Below, in pieces: positions 4,941 to 5,933 of a DNA stretch of 5,933 bases. Each line of letters starts with the position of its first letter. The stretch's first letter is position 1. The notes below the pieces were generated by a model. The model was not told where the DNA came from, ran no database searches, and was given only the letters and a program-made list of their open reading frames with translations. The stretch is from Bacillota bacterium (GTDB lineage Bacteria > Bacillota > Clostridia > Tissierellales > Sedimentibacteraceae). The position numbers and the translations under genes are program-made. The DNA lies in NCBI GenBank assembly GCA_029239575.1, contig JARBUP010000184.1, positions 1 through 5,933 of the forward strand. Direction: 5' to 3'.

Positions 4941-5548
4941 TGGCAAAAAAACGATTTGGCATTATGGGAGGCACTTTTGATCCTATACACCTCGGACATT
5001 TAGTTATTGCTAATGAAGTGTTAAATATTTATAATATGGATAAAATAATATTTATACCAGCTGGAAATCCACCATTTAAAAATATTACAGGTGCAAGTTC
5101 CTTTGATAGATATTTAATGACTATAATTGCAACTATGGCAAATAATAATTTTGAGGTATCAGATATTGAAATCAAAAATAAGGAAAAAAGTTATACAATA
5201 AATACGGTTAAAGAATTAATTAAAATATATGATGATACAGAGTTTTATTTTATAACTGGAATGGATGCTATCATTGATTTGCCCAAATGGCAGGAACCTC
5301 AGGAGTTATTAAAGCACTTAAAATTTATTGCTGTTAATAGACCAGGTGTGTGTGATCAAGATGCACTAAATAAAATAGAAGAAATTAGAGAAATATTTGA
5401 TGGAAAAATTGAAATTTTAAAAGTTCCCATGCTTCAAATATCTTCAACGGATATAAGAGACAGAATAAAAAATAACAAATCTATTAAATATTTAGTTTCA
5501 GAAAGCGTGGAACAATATATAATAAAAAATAATTTATATACGGTGTAA
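4940..5548 (+). CDS. nadD: Nicotinate-nucleotide adenylyltransferase
   Basis: The product, 202 residues from this start, joins AMP from ATP to nicotinate mononucleotide to give deamido-NAD, the shared last-but-one step of NAD synthesis (EC 2.7.7.18). The nucleotidyltransferase signature GGTFDPIHLGH spans residues 10-20 with the HxGH histidines 17 and 20. SYTINTV (84-90), ITGMDAIIDLPKW (105-117) and the closing ISSTDIR (167-173) are typical NadD motifs. Two adjacent ATGs exist at 4937 and 4940. The second is preferred because GAGGAG (4928-4933) lies 6 bases before it and only 3 before the first; it overlaps the EIIC-EIID TGA stop by one base. This implies translational coupling to the PTS genes. 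In many Firmicutes nadD follows obgE or yhbY instead, so the upstream neighbour is unusual. yqeK follows in its usual place. Confidence 0.95.
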   Translation: MAKKRFGIMGGTFDPIHLGHLVIANEVLNIYNMDKIIFIPAGNPPFKNITGASSFDRYLMTIIATMANNNFEVSDIEIKNKEKSYTINTVKELIKIYDDTEFYFITGMDAIIDLPKWQEPQELLKHLKFIAVNRPGVCDQDALNKIEEIREIFDGKIEILKVPMLQISSTDIRDRIKNNKSIKYLVSESVEQYIIKNNLYTV

Positions 5549-5552
5549 TAGC

Positions 5553-5933
5553 ATGGATATAGAACATATAGATACAATTAAACTGAAACTTGAAAAATCA
5601 ATTGGTAATAGTTTATATAATCACTGTTTAAGAACTGCTAATGAGGCTGAGAAACTTGCTAATAATTATGGAATAAGTAAAGATAAAGCTTATGTTGCAG
5701 GGCTTTTACATGACTGTGGAAAAAATAAATTTAATATATCTGAAAAAACTGAAAAAAATGATAAAAATAAAAATAATGATAATTTAATTCATTCTCATAT
5801 TGGGGCTTCTTTAGCAACAGAAGAATATAACATCTCAGATGAAGATATAATAAATGCTATAAAATATCATACAACAGGTAGGGAGAATATGTCTTTGCTT
5901 GAGAAAGTTATTTTTATAGCTGATAAAATAGAA
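5553..5933 (+). CDS. yqeK: YqeK-family HD-domain Ap4A hydrolase (partial, C-terminus beyond window)
   Basis: The first 127 codons are present, with no stop before the right edge; family members are usually near 190 residues. YqeK is an HD-domain enzyme that splits diadenosine tetraphosphate symmetrically into two ADP, using a bound metal centre. Visible metal-ligand positions are His24 in YNHCLRTA, His53-Asp54 in LLHDCGK, His80 in LIHSHIGA, His106 in AIKYHTTGR, and Asp124 in FIADKIE. Between 57 and 77 lies an Asn/Lys-rich stretch that looks like a loosened loop. It begins 4 bases after the nadD stop with only a weak GGTG ahead, so coupling to nadD is likely. The nadD-yqeK order is the standard one in Firmicutes and supports both calls. 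Confidence 0.93.
   Translation, partial: MDIEHIDTIKLKLEKSIGNSLYNHCLRTANEAEKLANNYGISKDKAYVAGLLHDCGKNKFNISEKTEKNDKNKNNDNLIHSHIGASLATEEYNISDEDIINAIKYHTTGRENMSLLEKVIFIADKIE

Overview
The window is strongly AT-rich. Its genes have good Shine-Dalgarno sites (GGAGG type) and closely related families in low-GC Firmicutes: a stand-alone PHP-type histidinol phosphatase, a mannose-family phosphotransferase (PTS) permease, and the nadD-yqeK pair. A member of Clostridia, probably Clostridium or a near relative, is the best fit. This is judged from composition and gene content, not from a database match.

Layout. Bases 1-986 hold the 5' part of a minus-strand gene for a low-complexity Met/Pro- then Thr/Pro-rich repeat protein. 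It runs off the left edge. On the plus strand the same bases look like GI/IPG- or His-rich reading frames, which are shadows. A divergent intergenic region (987-1153) carries a promoter for each direction. Bases 1154-2005 encode a HisJ/HisK-type histidinol phosphatase. A hairpin at 2012-2030 separates it from a convergent small gene (2049-2309, minus) for an 86-residue cysteine-rich, probably metal-binding protein. A second divergent intergenic region (2310-2579) contains a perfect 14-bp inverted repeat with an extended -10 element in each arm, then an AT-rich leader of about 180 bases.

Bases 2580-5933 form one tightly packed plus-strand operon: EIIA, EIIB and a single polypeptide joining EIIC and EIID of a mannose-family PTS, then nadD (NAD synthesis), then the 5' part of yqeK (HD-domain Ap4A hydrolase), which runs off the right edge. 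The PTS proteins would pass phosphate from HPr to His9 of EIIA, then His15 of EIIB, then to an incoming sugar at the EIIC-EIID membrane unit. The sugar cannot be told, because no catabolic enzyme or regulator lies beside the permease. nadD starts inside the last codons of the EIIC-EIID gene and should be translated in step with it, tying a housekeeping NAD gene to a sugar transporter.

The points most worth a second look are the Met-every-third-residue repeat protein, the EIIC-EIID fusion with its shortened EIID end and lack of its own ribosome binding site, the A/B/CD genes lying in one reading frame split only by two stop codons, and the mirrored divergent promoter region. No CRISPR array, tRNA, rRNA or insertion sequence was seen.
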